From the NCBI GenBank assembly GCA_902778285.1, contig CACYXC010000026.1, positions 1 through 64,000 on the forward strand: a stretch of 64,000 nt of DNA, read 5' to 3'. Every line of letters starts with the position of its first letter. Position 1 is the stretch's first letter. Source of the stretch: Oscillospiraceae bacterium (GTDB lineage: Bacteria > Bacillota > Clostridia > Oscillospirales > Oscillospiraceae). The position numbers and the translations under genes were made by a program. Below, piece after piece: positions 32,353-41,641 of this stretch. Below the pieces are notes generated by a model. The model ran no database searches, was not told the DNA's origin, and saw nothing but the letters and a program-made list of their open reading frames with translations.

Positions 32353-34875
32353 ATGGAACAATACAACGTCACGGGCATGAGCTGCGCGGCCTGCTCGGCC
32401 CGGGTAGAAAAGGCCGTCGGCGCGGTGCCGGGGGTCACGGCCTGCTCGGTGAGTCTGCTCACAAACTCCATGGGCGTCGAGGGCACGGCCGATCCGCAGA
32501 GCATCATCGCCGCGGTGGAGGCCGCCGGCTACGGCGCGAGCCGGGAGGGCGCGGAGAAGACCGCCGCGCCCGCTGAGGATGAACTGGCAGACCGTGAGAC
32601 GCCCGCGCTGCTGCGCCGCCTCGCGGCGTCCGTCGGCTTCCTGCTGGTGCTGATGTACTTCTCCATGGGGCACACGATGTGGGGCTGGCCCCTGCCGAAG
32701 TTTTTTGACGACAACCATGTGGCCATGGGCATAGCCCAGCTGCTGCTGGCAGGGATCGTCATGGTCATCAACCAGAAGTTTTTTGTTAACGGCTTCAGGG
32801 GCCTGCTCCACGGCGGCCCGAATATGGACACGCTGGTGGCGATGGGCTCCGCCGCGTCCTTTGTCTACAGCACCTACGCCCTCTTCGCCATGACCCGCGC
32901 CCAGATCACGGGCGGCAGCGAGGCCGCCATGCCCTGGATGCATGAGTTCTATTTTGAGTCCGCGGCGATGATCCTGGCCCTCATCACCGTGGGCAAGACG
33001 CTCGAAGCCCGCTCCAAGGGCAAAACCACCGACGCGCTCAAGAGCCTCATGAAGATCGCGCCGAAGACAGCGACGCTGGTGATCAACGGACAGGAAAAGA
33101 CCGTGCCGATCGAGCAGGTCAAACGGGGCGACGTCTTTGCGGTGCGTCCGGGGGAGAGCATCCCCGTGGACGGCGTGGTGCTCGAGGGCGGCAGCGCCGT
33201 GGACGAGTCCGCCCTGACCGGCGAGAGCATCCCCGTGGACAAGGCAGCGGGCGACCGCGTCTCCGCCGCCACTATCAACCGCGAGGGCTATCTCCGCTGC
33301 GAGGCGACCCGCGTAGGCGAGGACACCACCCTCAGCCAGATCATCCGCATGGTCTCCGACGCCGCGGCCACCAAGGCCCCCATCGCCAAGATCGCCGATA
33401 AGGTCTCCGGCGTGTTCGTGCCGGCGGTCATGTCCATCGCGCTGGTGACGACTCTCGTCTGGCTGCTGCTGGGGCGGGAAATCGGCTTCGCGCTGGCCCG
33501 CGGCATCTCCGTGCTGGTGATCAGCTGCCCCTGCGCGCTCGGCCTCGCCACGCCCGTGGCGATCATGGTCGGCAGCGGCGTCGGCGCAAAGCAGGGCGTG
33601 CTGTTCAAGACCGCCGCCGCGCTGGAGGAGACCGGCAGGGTGGATATCGTCGCCCTCGACAAGACCGGCACCGTCACCGCAGGGGAGCCGAAGCTCACCG
33701 ATCTGCTGCCCGCGGAGGGCGTGAGCGAGGCGGAGCTGCTGCGGCTCGCGGCTTCTCTGGAGAGCCGGAGCGAGCATCCCCTGGCCCGCGCCGTCCTGCA
33801 GGGTGCGCGGGAGCGGGCGATCGAAACGCAGTCGGTGGAGGACTTTCACGCCCTGCCCGGCAACGGCCTGCGCGCGGTTTTGGACGGTGAGGCGCTGCTC
33901 GGCGGCAGCCGGGCCTATATGGCAAAGCAGCTCGTCCTGCCCGCGGCGGCCGTGAAACAGGCCGAGGCGCTCGCGGCAGAGGGGAAGACCCCGCTGTTCT
34001 TCGCGCTCGGCGGCCGCTTCCTCGGCATCCTCGCCGTGGCGGACGTCATCAAGCCCGACAGCGCGCAGGCGGTCCAGGAATTGAAGAATTTGGGCATTAA
34101 GGTTGTTATGTTAACCGGCGACAATGCCCGCACCGCCGCGGCCATCGGCCGTCAGGCGGGCGTGGATCAAGTGATCGCGGGCGTGCTGCCCGACGGGAAG
34201 GAAAGCGTGATCCGGCGGCTGCAGGAGTTCGGCAGAGTCGCCATGGTGGGCGACGGCATCAACGACGCGCCGGCGCTTACCCGCGCGGACATGGGTATCG
34301 CCATCGGCGCGGGCGCGGACGTCGCGATCGACGCGGCGGACGTGGTGCTGATGCACTCGCGGCTCTCCGACGTGCCCGCGGCCATCCGCCTGAGCCGCGC
34401 GACGCTGCGCAACATCCACGAGAACCTGTTCTGGGCCTTTTTCTACAACGCCATCTGCATCCCCGTGGCGGCGGGCTGCTTTGTGCGCGCTGGACTCACG
34501 CTCAGCCCGATGCTCGGCGCGGCGGCCATGAGCCTGTCGAGCTTCTGCGTGGTGTCGAACGCTCTGCGGCTGAATCTGTTCCGCATGCATGACGCGAGCC
34601 ATGACAAGCCCCGGAAGGGGAGCCTGAACGAGATGGAACTTGAAATTGACAATACAAAGGAGGAAACGAAAATGACGAGAACCCTGAAGATCGAGGGCAT
34701 GATGTGCCCGCACTGTGAGGCCCGCGTGAAGAGGGCTCTGGAGGCGCTCGACGGCGTGGACGAGGCCGTGGTCAGCCATGTCAGCGGCACCGCCGTCGTC
34801 ACCGGCGACGCGGACTTCGAGACCATGAAGGCCGCCGTCGAAGCCCAGGACTACAAGGTGCTGGGCGTCGAGTGA
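32353..34875 (+). CDS. copA: Copper-exporting P1B-type ATPase with C-terminal CopZ-like domain
   Basis: An 840-residue Cu(I) exporter. N-terminal metal-binding domain GMSCAAC (Cys11, Cys14); membrane helices; actuator TGES near residue 289; CPC metal site in [11 protein letters not shown] near 391; phosphorylation site DKTGT near 436; SEHPLARA near 473; GDGINDAP near 633; two last helices to about 750. Then, unusually, a second heavy-metal domain [11 protein letters not shown] (about 782) forms the C-terminus. The linker holds a strong internal ribosome binding site and Met774, so free CopZ may also be made. Regulated by CsoR. Confidence 0.95.
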   Translation: MEQYNVTGMSCAACSARVEKAVGAVPGVTACSVSLLTNSMGVEGTADPQSIIAAVEAAGYGASREGAEKTAAPAEDELADRETPALLRRLAASVGFLLVLMYFSMGHTMWGWPLPKFFDDNHVAMGIAQLLLAGIVMVINQKFFVNGFRGLLHGGPNMDTLVAMGSAASFVYSTYALFAMTRAQITGGSEAAMPWMHEFYFESAAMILALITVGKTLEARSKGKTTDALKSLMKIAPKTATLVINGQEKTVPIEQVKRGDVFAVRPGESIPVDGVVLEGGSAVDESALTGESIPVDKAAGDRVSAATINREGYLRCEATRVGEDTTLSQIIRMVSDAAATKAPIAKIADKVSGVFVPAVMSIALVTTLVWLLLGREIGFALARGISVLVISCPCALGLATPVAIMVGSGVGAKQGVLFKTAAALEETGRVDIVALDKTGTVTAGEPKLTDLLPAEGVSEAELLRLAASLESRSEHPLARAVLQGARERAIETQSVEDFHALPGNGLRAVLDGEALLGGSRAYMAKQLVLPAAAVKQAEALAAEGKTPLFFALGGRFLGILAVADVIKPDSAQAVQELKNLGIKVVMLTGDNARTAAAIGRQAGVDQVIAGVLPDGKESVIRRLQEFGRVAMVGDGINDAPALTRADMGIAIGAGADVAIDAADVVLMHSRLSDVPAAIRLSRATLRNIHENLFWAFFYNAICIPVAAGCFVRAGLTLSPMLGAAAMSLSSFCVVSNALRLNLFRMHDASHDKPRKGSLNEMELEIDNTKEETKMTRTLKIEGMMCPHCEARVKRALEALDGVDEAVVSHVSGTAVVTGDADFETMKAAVEAQDYKVLGVE
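34672..34875 (+). CDS. copZ: Nested CopZ-like copper chaperone (internal start in copA)
   Basis: Starting at an in-frame ATG within copA (codon 774), preceded eight bases upstream by AAAGGAGG, this would give a 67-residue protein [15 protein letters not shown]..., a complete heavy-metal-associated domain with the CPHC copper site. Its size and sequence match CopZ chaperones, which normally are separate genes after copA. Here no stop codon separates the two. Both a fusion and a free chaperone are possible. Confidence 0.6.
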   Translation: MTRTLKIEGMMCPHCEARVKRALEALDGVDEAVVSHVSGTAVVTGDADFETMKAAVEAQDYKVLGVE

Positions 34876-34877
34876 CA

Positions 34878-35156
34878 GTGAAAAACGGGATGCGAAAGCA
34901 TCCCGTTTTTCTCAGACTGTCAAGAAAACCGTCGCGAAAGCATCGGAAATCAGAACAGCGGGGGAGCTCGAGGGGGCAAGGCCCGCCTCGAGTACAATCA
35001 GACGCCGTCCGAAAAAGGCTGAAATTCAGACTTTTTCGGGTTATCGCATTTTGGCAGATGCCAAAATGCGCGGCGGCAGAAGCGCAGTCAAAAAAGTCTG
35101 CAGGGACTTTTTTGACAAGCTGTGAAAAACGGGATGCGAAAGCATCCCGTTTTTCT
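34878..35156. repeat. MITE-like element between duplicated hairpins, locus 4
   Basis: A 35-bp segment containing the terminator hairpin AAACGGGATGC-GAAA-GCATCCCGTTT is repeated at 34878-34912 and 35122-35156. Between them lies an element of about 210 bp with imperfect terminal inverted repeats (left CAGACTGTCAAGAAAA; right end, read inward, CAGCTTGTCAAAAAAG). Internal inverted repeats include CATTTTGGCA/TGCCAAAATG near 35047-35070. The first hairpin is the copA terminator. Confidence 0.75.
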
Positions 35157-35162
35157 TTCTCT

Positions 35163-35189
35163 GTAGGGGTCGGCGCCCTCGACGACCCG
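35163..35189. repeat. GTAGGGG-type short repeat
   Basis: GTAGGGGTCGG...CGACGACCCG, a short hairpin repeat; relatives lie at 39775, 50904 and inside the polyferredoxin gene near 59467. Confidence 0.5.
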
Positions 35190-35206
35190 TCTGTTTTCTG
35201 AAGTCT

Positions 35207-35683
35207 CTATAAACGAAGGATTTCCTTCCCGTCCAGCACGGCCTCGACCAACCGGTCGCCGACATAGCGGAGCTTGAGCGAGAAAAACGGCGCGTCCTCC
35301 TCCAGCAGGCGGAGGAAGATCTTATCGCCCTCCCAGATGGGCTTTTCCAGCAGCTCACGCTTTCCGATCCACTCCAACTGCCCCTCGTCGCAGTCCGTGC
35401 GGACTTCGCCCTCGAAATCGTCCGAGGTAAAGAGGTGCATGTACTCGGTGCCCCACTCGTCGGAGACGAAGGTCACGATGCCGCGAAACTGCCAGCTTCG
35501 GAGGCTCAGCCCCGTCTCCTCCCGCACCTCGCGCAGCAGGCAGTCCTCCGGGCTCTCGCCCTCCTGGAACTTTCCGCCGATGCCGACCCATTTGTCTTTG
35601 TTCTCGTCCACGTTTTTTTTGACGCGGTGCATCATCAGGTATTTTCCGCCGCGCTCGATGTGGCACAGCGTGGTATTGCGCAT
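35207..35683 (-). CDS. NUDIX hydrolase (8-oxo-dGTP diphosphatase-like)
   Basis: A 158-residue NUDIX enzyme. The box G-x5-E-x7-REVREETG is complete (GGKFQEGESPEDCLLREVREETGL, residues about 36-59, seen as GKFQEGESPEDCLL then REVREETGL). It resembles MutT-type enzymes that remove oxidised nucleotides, but the substrate is not certain. The ATG at 35683 with GGGAGG upstream is preferred over a GTG nine bases earlier that overlaps the ribosome binding site. Single gene. Confidence 0.85.
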   Translation of the reverse strand: MRNTTLCHIERGGKYLMMHRVKKNVDENKDKWVGIGGKFQEGESPEDCLLREVREETGLSLRSWQFRGIVTFVSDEWGTEYMHLFTSDDFEGEVRTDCDEGQLEWIGKRELLEKPIWEGDKIFLRLLEEDAPFFSLKLRYVGDRLVEAVLDGKEILRL

Positions 35684-35796
35684 GGCGATCACCTCCCGGC
35701 CATCTTATCATAAAAAAAGAAAAATGAACAGGGTGGATTGTCTTGCGTGAAAAAGGGTGGTATACTGAGAGCAATTTCCGACGAGGAGAACAAGAT

Positions 35797-36759
35797 ATGA
35801 AACGCTTGATCGCCCTGCTTTTGATGACCGCCCTGCTGCTGGCGCTGCCCGTCGTGGCCGCCGCGGAGGACGGCGGACAGTCCGAAGCCTTCACCGTGGA
35901 CACCAAGATCCATGACGTGATCGATGACCCCGCCTTCAGCGGCTTCGGGCGGCTGCTGTTCCCCACGGTCTTTGATATCCCGGCGCGTCTGCCGATCAAG
36001 GAGCTGTACTACCTGCTGCCCGCCTACCATACCATCAACCCGGAGAACGCGGCCGAGGTGCTCAACTACCTGAAGGATCAGGCCGAGGCCGGCAATCAGG
36101 TCTTCTACGACATCTACACCGCCGAGGAAAAGGCGGCTGACCCCGCCAAGGCGGACACGGGCCTGTTCTTCTTCCGCGGCGATCCCGGCGGCAAGTTTGC
36201 GGTGCTGTCCTCGGGCATGGCCTTCCGCTATGTCGGCGCCATCCATGACAGCTTCCCCCAGGCGCTGGAGCTTTCCAAGCGCGGCTACAACGCCTTCGCG
36301 CTGATCTTCCGCCCCGGCAAGATCACCGGCACGGAGGATCTTGCCCGCGCGGTCGACTTCATCTTCGCCCACGCCGACGAGCTGGGCGTGGACACGACGG
36401 ACTACTCCATCTGGGGCGGCTCCAGCGGCGCGCACTTTGCGGTCTGGTACACGGAGAACGGCGCCCAGGCCTTCGGCGGGCAGGACCACGGGAGACCCGC
36501 CATCATCGTGACGCAGTACACCGCCTCCTATGAGCTCAGCGGCAACGACGTGCCCACCTACGCAAACCTCGGCGACCGGGACCTCTACTGCCAGGCCAAC
36601 GAGAAGGACCGCATCGCCAAGCTCCAGGCCATGGGCATCGACGCGCAGCTCGACCTCTTCGAGGGCTGCTGGCACGGCTTCGGACTGGGCATCGGCACCG
36701 CGGCCGAGGGCTGGATCGACAACGCGGTGGCCTTCTGGCAGCGGCACATGACGGCCTGA
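35797..36759 (+). CDS. Secreted alpha/beta hydrolase
   Basis: A 320-residue protein with a signal peptide (LIALLLMTALLLALPVVAAAE, cleavage near residue 24; given here as LLLMTALLLALPVVAAA) and an alpha/beta-hydrolase domain. The nucleophile elbow GGSSGAH lies near residues 207-213 and a likely catalytic His in CWHGFGLG near 294. The pattern resembles BD-FAE/esterase-lipase family enzymes acting outside the cell. ACGAGGAGAA precedes the ATG. The next gene follows after 28 bases and may be cotranscribed. Confidence 0.8.
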   Translation: MKRLIALLLMTALLLALPVVAAAEDGGQSEAFTVDTKIHDVIDDPAFSGFGRLLFPTVFDIPARLPIKELYYLLPAYHTINPENAAEVLNYLKDQAEAGNQVFYDIYTAEEKAADPAKADTGLFFFRGDPGGKFAVLSSGMAFRYVGAIHDSFPQALELSKRGYNAFALIFRPGKITGTEDLARAVDFIFAHADELGVDTTDYSIWGGSSGAHFAVWYTENGAQAFGGQDHGRPAIIVTQYTASYELSGNDVPTYANLGDRDLYCQANEKDRIAKLQAMGIDAQLDLFEGCWHGFGLGIGTAAEGWIDNAVAFWQRHMTA

Positions 36760-36787
36760 GGACGGAAAAACGACGGAGGAAGCAGAT

Positions 36788-37183
36788 ATGAGATTCCTGG
36801 ACGACGAGTGGTATAAGATCCATCTCGAGAAGATCGCGCAGACCTTTACGGAGCCGGGCAGGCTGAACACCTCGCTGGTCGAGGTGTACCGGAACGTCTG
36901 GGGCGAGCCGGGCAGGGTCAGATGGATCAAATACGTCGTGGAAAACACGATGGTCAAGGAGATCACCCGCGGCGAGAGCGAGGACACGGTACCCGACGCG
37001 GCCTTCCGCTGCTTCGGCGAGTATAAAAGCTACGTCGCGGTCTGCCAGCGGAGGCTCGACCCCAAGATGGGCATCCTCGGCGGCGTGTTCAAGCTCGAGG
37101 GCGGCGTCATGGCCGCCATGCCGATGCTCCCGGTCTATGACAAACTGACCGCCTGCAAGCGCGTGGACGGAATGGAATTCTGA
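36788..37183 (+). CDS. SCP2-like small protein
   Basis: A 131-residue soluble protein. The C-terminal half (YKSYVAVCQRRLDPKMGILGG followed by VFKLEGGVMAAM) has the pattern of SCP2 sterol-carrier domains, which bind hydrophobic ligands. Confidence is limited. GACGGAGGAAGCAG precedes the ATG. It lies directly before the MITE locus 2, whose first hairpin is probably its terminator. Confidence 0.5.
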   Translation: MRFLDDEWYKIHLEKIAQTFTEPGRLNTSLVEVYRNVWGEPGRVRWIKYVVENTMVKEITRGESEDTVPDAAFRCFGEYKSYVAVCQRRLDPKMGILGGVFKLEGGVMAAMPMLPVYDKLTACKRVDGMEF

Positions 37184-37199
37184 GCTCAGAACATAACGA

Positions 37200-37377
37200 A
37201 AATGTCCTCCCCAAAAAGGGAGGACATTTCAAGCTGTCGACAAAGTGTCGACAGCTTGAAAAGCAAAAATGGGAACTTCCGAAAAAGTTCCCATTTTTGC
37301 ACAGATTGTACCGCGAAAGGGGACTGTATAGGTTTGTCTACAGTCTGAAATGTCCTCCCCAAAAAGGGAGGACATTT
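37200..37377. repeat. MITE-like element between duplicated hairpins, locus 2
   Basis: A 30-bp hairpin sequence (AAATGTCCTCCCC-AAAAA-GGGAGGACATTT with shared loop bases) occurs identically at 37200-37229 and 37348-37377. The 118-bp element between them (37230-37347) begins CAAGCTGTCGACAAAG and ends GTTTGTCTACAGTCTG, imperfect terminal inverted repeats, and carries an internal terminator-like hairpin AAAAATGGGAACTT...AAGTTCCCATTTTT. Confidence 0.85.
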
Positions 37378-37380
37378 TTC

Positions 37381-37430
37381 TTGACATTTTAGTTCTACAA
37401 GTGTAGTATATAGATGTACTACAAATGTAG
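37381..37430 (+). promoter_or_regulatory. BlaI-type promoter/operator
   Basis: TTGACA at 37381 and TAGTAT at 37404 with a 17-base spacer. Two dyads, CTACA-AG-TGTAG (37395-37406) and CTACA-AA-TGTAG (37419-37430), are the operator sites expected for BlaI/MecI repressors. The locus 2 MITE ends four bases upstream. Confidence 0.88.
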
Positions 37431-37444
37431 AAGGAGACTGCGTC

Positions 37445-37819
37445 ATGGAAAAGGAACTGCGGCGTCTGCCGGATTCGGAATTGGAGGTCATGCAGGCGCT
37501 CTGGGAGCTGGAGGAGCCGATCTGCCGCGCGGCGGTCGAAGAGAAGCTGGCGCAGAGGCGGCTGGCCGTGACCACGCTGCTGACTCTGCTGACAAGGCTC
37601 TCGGACAAGGGCTTTGTGCGCATCGAGAAGGACGGGCGGCGCAGCCGCTATGTGCCGCTGGTCTCGAGGAAGGACTATCAGGCGGCGCAGAGCCGCCGCT
37701 TCGTGCAGCAGGTCTGCGGCGGCAGCATCTCCGCCTTTGCCAGCGCCCTCTGCGACAGCGGCCTGAGCCGGGAGGAGCTGGATGAGCTGCGCAGGCTGCT
37801 GGAGGAGGACGCGCTGTGA
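37445..37819 (+). CDS. BlaI/MecI-family repressor
   Basis: A 124-residue winged-helix repressor. The opening LPDSELEVMQALWELEEP and the LLTLLTRLSDKGFV helix-wing are typical of the family. It binds the two dyads in its own promoter and is overlapped by the M56 protease gene, which would cleave it after sensing a signal. No beta-lactamase is nearby, so the target is probably cell-envelope stress or the downstream genes. GAAGGAGACTGCGTC precedes the ATG. Confidence 0.9.
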   Translation: MEKELRRLPDSELEVMQALWELEEPICRAAVEEKLAQRRLAVTTLLTLLTRLSDKGFVRIEKDGRRSRYVPLVSRKDYQAAQSRRFVQQVCGGSISAFASALCDSGLSREELDELRRLLEEDAL

Positions 37820-38925
37820 ACAGGGTGAATATTCTCCTGCTGGGCGTCGCGCTGCTGTTTGGGGTGACGGTCGGCGTCAGCAATTACCTCCGGCGCAGGA
37901 AAGAGAAAAGGGGGGAGCTCTCCGGCCTGAGACCGCAGCTCTACCGGCCCGCGAATCTCCCGTACGGTTTGTTTATCGGCTATGTGCTCATGGCGACGCT
38001 CCTCTCCCCGCTCCTGTTCGGCAGCCGCCGGGAGGAGCTGATCACGCGCGGCTTTTCCAATCTCAGCACACTGTGTCTGGTCTTCTCGGCCTACTATGCG
38101 CTGCTTTTGTGCCTGCTGCCGCTGCTGCGGCGAAAGCTGGAGGCGCGCGGCTGCGCCGCGCTGTGGCTTGCGCCCTCGGTGCTGTATCTCTTTCTCAATG
38201 CTGAGCTGAGCGCGCTGCATCCGCTTCGGGTCATCCGCGTGCCGCCGGAGCTTGCGAAAACGCTGCGGATCATATGGATCGCGGGCTTCTGCGCGCTGCT
38301 GCTGTGGGAGATGATCGCGCATCTGCGCTGGCGCCGGGCGGTCCTGAAGAACGCGAGAAAAGTAGAAGACGGCCCTGTTTTTGCGCTGCTGCGCGAGGAG
38401 ATGGCGCGCGTCGGTGAGGAAAAGCTGCCGCTGGTGATCTCGAGCGCGGTAAGGACGCCGCTGATCGTCGGGCTGCTCAGGGACGAGCTGGTGCTGGTTC
38501 TGCCCGAGCGGGCGTACAGCGGGGAGGAGCTGCGGCTCATCTTCCGGCACGAGCTGGTGCACCTGCAGCGGGAGGACGTCTGGCTCAAGTGCTTCATGCT
38601 CTTCTGCACGGCCATGCTCTGGTTCGACCCGCTGATGTGGCTTGCCATGCGGCGGGCGGCGGAGGACGCGGAGCTGAGCTGTGACGAGACGGTGATGGCC
38701 GACGCGGGAGAGGCCGAGCGCAGGCTCTATGCAGAGCTGATCCTCTCGACCGCGGGGGACGCCTGCGGCTTCTCGACCTGCCTCTCCGCCTCCGCGCGCG
38801 GTCTGCGCTATCGGCTGCGGAGCATCGTGAAGCCGGAGCAAAAGCGCGCCGGGATCCTGCTGCTGTCGCTGCTGAGCTTCCTGCTGGTGGCGAGCTGCGG
38901 CCTGATCTGCGTCACGGTCGGCTGA
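37816..38925 (+). CDS. BlaR1-like M56 metalloprotease sensor
   Basis: A 369-residue membrane protease with helices at about residues 4-22, 50-68, 85-105, 118-132, 150-168 and 265-282, and the zinc motif HELVH at about 245-249 followed by the acidic third ligand in SCDETVM. It starts GTG overlapping the repressor stop. Its C-terminal sensor domain is missing except for a last helix (LLLSLLSFLLVASCGLI), so it is not a beta-lactam sensor of the full BlaR1 type. It probably cleaves the BlaI-like repressor. Confidence 0.88.
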   Translation: MNRVNILLLGVALLFGVTVGVSNYLRRRKEKRGELSGLRPQLYRPANLPYGLFIGYVLMATLLSPLLFGSRREELITRGFSNLSTLCLVFSAYYALLLCLLPLLRRKLEARGCAALWLAPSVLYLFLNAELSALHPLRVIRVPPELAKTLRIIWIAGFCALLLWEMIAHLRWRRAVLKNARKVEDGPVFALLREEMARVGEEKLPLVISSAVRTPLIVGLLRDELVLVLPERAYSGEELRLIFRHELVHLQREDVWLKCFMLFCTAMLWFDPLMWLAMRRAAEDAELSCDETVMADAGEAERRLYAELILSTAGDACGFSTCLSASARGLRYRLRSIVKPEQKRAGILLLSLLSFLLVASCGLICVTVG

Positions 38926-39019
38926 GGAAAAACGCATAAGAGAATCCTGGCGGCGCGTATAAAGTTTTCCATCTCCGTAAATAATAGGCTCGTAATCCTT
39001 TTTTACGGAGGTCAAACAC

Positions 39020-39754
39020 ATGAACAGCAGAAGCTCCGGCGGAAGGCTGGAGGCATTTTTCACGGGGAAGGGCTTCTACATAGTCCTGTTCCTCTGCGCG
39101 GCGATCATCGGCGGTTCTGCCTGGATGATGGCGGCGGGCGAGCGGACTATGAAGGAAGACATCGCCGGCATGAACCGGCAGAGCATGGAGAACTACCGGG
39201 TGGAGACCGTGATCCTTCCTCCTGAGCAGGAGGAGATCCAGCCCGCCATGGCGCCGGAAACGAAGGTCATGCGCCCGGAGGACGAGGGCGTCGCCCCCGC
39301 GCAGAGCAGTGAGGCATGGAGCGGAGAGCCCGCGGCGGAGGCGGGGCCGGACTACGTCTGGCCTGTCAGCGGGCAGGTCGAGCGCCGGCATGACAGAAAC
39401 GTCCTGACCTACGACGCGACGATGCGCGACTGGCGCACGCACGAGGGCATCGACATCCTGGCGCCTCTGGGCGAGCCGGTCTGCGCCGCCCACGCCGGCA
39501 GCGTGGAGAGCATCGTGCAGGACGATCTCTACGGCACAGTGCTCACCGTCTCCCACGGCGACGGGACGCGCACGGTCTACGCCAATCTCGCCGAGCAGCC
39601 CGCGGTCAGCGTGGGCGACCGCGTGGAGGCCGGCGACGTGATCGGCACGGTCGGGGACACGGCCCTCGGCGAGATCGGCCAGGGCAGCCATCTGCACTTT
39701 GCCGTCACGGTGGACGGCGCGGGCGTGGACCCGCTGGCATATCTCCCGGGCTGA
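39020..39754 (+). CDS. M23 peptidase, SpoIIQ-like
   Basis: A 244-residue membrane-anchored protein with one helix (about residues 17-38) and an M23 domain at about 115-240. Metal ligands are present: HEGIDI near residue 141 and HLHF near 224, so it could be an active endopeptidase. The small size, single helix and spacer match Clostridial SpoIIQ, which acts at the forespore membrane, but the call is not certain. TACGGAGGTC precedes the ATG. A terminator follows. Confidence 0.7.
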   Translation: MNSRSSGGRLEAFFTGKGFYIVLFLCAAIIGGSAWMMAAGERTMKEDIAGMNRQSMENYRVETVILPPEQEEIQPAMAPETKVMRPEDEGVAPAQSSEAWSGEPAAEAGPDYVWPVSGQVERRHDRNVLTYDATMRDWRTHEGIDILAPLGEPVCAAHAGSVESIVQDDLYGTVLTVSHGDGTRTVYANLAEQPAVSVGDRVEAGDVIGTVGDTALGEIGQGSHLHFAVTVDGAGVDPLAYLPG

Positions 39755-39774
39755 GACAGCAGGGAATCAACACC

Positions 39775-39799
39775 GTAGGGGCGGCTATCAGCCGCCCGC
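39775..39799. repeat. GTAGGGG-type short repeat
   Basis: GTAGGGGCGGC-TATCA-GCCGCCCGC, a short hairpin repeat; compare 35163, 50904 and 59467. Confidence 0.6.
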
Positions 39800-39802
39800 A
39801 AA

Positions 39803-39838
39803 AAACCGGGCCTGCGGCATTTGCCGCAGGCCCGGTTT
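39803..39838. terminator. Bidirectional terminator
   Basis: A 17-bp stem (39803-39819 with 39822-39838), ending in TTT on each strand, placed between the M23 gene and the convergent dehydratase operon. Confidence 0.8.
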
Positions 39839-39850
39839 GCTTGAAAAGGA

Positions 39851-40021
39851 TCAAATGTACTGATTGTGCTCCTGATGGTCGTACCATTTCTCCAGCAGGG
39901 GGGCCAGCATGGCGGTGGCCTTCATGTCCAGATTGAACATATAGATCGTGAAGGTGACCACGAAAAAGCAGACCGCGGCCAGCAGCAGGTACAGGGGCAG
40001 TTTCAAAAGCTTTTTGAACAT
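39851..40021 (-). CDS. Small membrane protein of the dehydratase operon
   Basis: A 56-residue open frame with one helix (LPLYLLLAAVCFFVVTFTIYM, here LYLLLAAVCFFVVTFTIY, residues about 10-28) and a charged C-terminus. It starts 21 bases after the last dehydratase gene with GAAGGAG upstream (13-base spacing). No family is recognised. It is probably cotranscribed with the dehydratase genes. Confidence 0.55.
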   Translation of the reverse strand: MFKKLLKLPLYLLLAAVCFFVVTFTIYMFNLDMKATAMLAPLLEKWYDHQEHNQYI

Positions 40022-40042
40022 ATGCTTCCGGCGTCTCCTTCC

Positions 40043-41641
40043 TTAGTAGGCTTCGTTGTCGGGGATGATCTCGAGGGAGGGATCCAGCGGCTCCTCGCGC
40101 ATGACGGTGCGCATGTAGTTGTTCACCTGGTCGCGGATCGCCTGGCGGGTGAAGACGCGCGGATCGCACAGGTCGTGGGAGACCCACATGATGTGGATGC
40201 CGCGCTCGCGCGCCTGCTCCTCGAACATGCCGTGCATGCCGGTCAGCGCCTTGCAGCTCATGTGCTCCCACATCATGACCATGTCGGCGTTCATCTTCTC
40301 GCACAGCTCCCACAGCTCGTCGAGCAGCACCTTGTAGCCGCCGTGGGTGTGGTTGCGCATGATCATCTCCATGTTCAGCATCGCCATGTCGCGGTAGGCC
40401 TGCTCGCGGTTTTCGGGCGTGTCCTCCTCGGCGATCATCTCGGTGTTGATGATGGAGAGCATGTCGGCCAGCGGCATGACGCCCCAGCACTGCACCAGCC
40501 AGTAGAGCATGTCGATCGTATACTGCGGCTGCACGCCCCAGACGATGGCGCGGTGGCGGTACTCTTTGGCGTACATGCGCTTGGCGCGGTAGCCCTGCTC
40601 GGCCAGCGCCAGCAGCTTGTGGTCGATGGGCACAAAGTTGGGATCGCGGCCGGAGTTGCCCATGTAGTTGGTGTCGTTATAGAGGCTGAAGGCCGCGCCG
40701 AAGAACTGCGGATACGGGGTGGAGTTGATCTCGAGCTGGGCGATGCGGCAGCGGGTCGCGTCGTTGACGCGCTTGGCGGCGGCAAAGTACACGTCCCAGT
40801 CCCATTTCCCGCCGGTGTGCTCCTCGACGAAGGCGATGGCCTTCTTGATCTCGGTCGCGGCATAGTCCATGACGTCCGGCTCCTTGTGGCGCAGCGGGGT
40901 GGCCAGCTGGAAGGTCGGGATGCCGTACTGGCGCTCGAGACGCTTGGCGATGATGCCGTTGCCCATCAGAGAGCCGTCGCAGGTGGTGTTGTTCTGCACC
41001 GCGCACTTGCCGAGCACGCAGAAGTCGTCCTCGATGGAGATGCCAGCCTCGGCCTCGGGCATGGGGCAAACGTCGCCGGGGATGCCGTACTGCTGGGCGA
41101 CGTCGAGATAGTGCATGACGTTGAACTGGTGGAAGATGTTCGAGGCGAACATCGTGGGCACCTCGCGCAGGATCGTGTGGATCTTCTCCTTGTCGAAGCC
41201 CATCATGAAGGTGACCATGGAGTTCTCGTCGGTGATGACGCAGTGGTCGGAATAGTAGACGTCGTTGCCGACGCGGCGGTCGCCGCGGAAGCAGTTGGCG
41301 ATGGCCTGCGTCACGTCGGCGATGACGAAGTTGAAGGAGGTGTGGGCGATGCGCAGCGCCTCGTCGCGCAGGCCGACGGTGAACTTGTCCATGCCGTGCG
41401 GCACGAAGAGATAGCTCATCATCCAGCGGTAGCGGAAGAAGCCCTTGATGTTGCGCGGCACGACGATGAAGCGGGCCAGCACGGAGATCAGGTAGAGCCA
41501 GCGGGTGTAATCGTAGAGGGTGTCCTTCAGACCGCGCCACTCGCGGCGGGCGCGGACCTTCAGCTTCTCGTCGTAGATCTTTCCGGGCGACTGCTCGCCG
41601 GCGCGCCTGACGGGATTGATGACTTTCTCAACCGTTTTCAT
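40043..41641 (-). CDS. 2-hydroxyacyl-CoA dehydratase subunit
   Basis: A 532-residue protein of the 2-hydroxyacyl-CoA dehydratase D-component family, enzymes that remove water from 2-hydroxyacyl-CoA with a [4Fe-4S] cluster by a radical mechanism in amino-acid fermentation. Family features are the C-terminal MWEHMSCKALTG and WVSHDLCDPR regions with conserved cysteines. It is longer than usual (about 380-480). AGGAGAGCAGGC precedes the ATG, which overlaps the partner's stop by four bases. The ATP-dependent activator is not in this window. Confidence 0.82.
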   Translation of the reverse strand: MKTVEKVINPVRRAGEQSPGKIYDEKLKVRARREWRGLKDTLYDYTRWLYLISVLARFIVVPRNIKGFFRYRWMMSYLFVPHGMDKFTVGLRDEALRIAHTSFNFVIADVTQAIANCFRGDRRVGNDVYYSDHCVITDENSMVTFMMGFDKEKIHTILREVPTMFASNIFHQFNVMHYLDVAQQYGIPGDVCPMPEAEAGISIEDDFCVLGKCAVQNNTTCDGSLMGNGIIAKRLERQYGIPTFQLATPLRHKEPDVMDYAATEIKKAIAFVEEHTGGKWDWDVYFAAAKRVNDATRCRIAQLEINSTPYPQFFGAAFSLYNDTNYMGNSGRDPNFVPIDHKLLALAEQGYRAKRMYAKEYRHRAIVWGVQPQYTIDMLYWLVQCWGVMPLADMLSIINTEMIAEEDTPENREQAYRDMAMLNMEMIMRNHTHGGYKVLLDELWELCEKMNADMVMMWEHMSCKALTGMHGMFEEQARERGIHIMWVSHDLCDPRVFTRQAIRDQVNNYMRTVMREEPLDPSLEIIPDNEAY

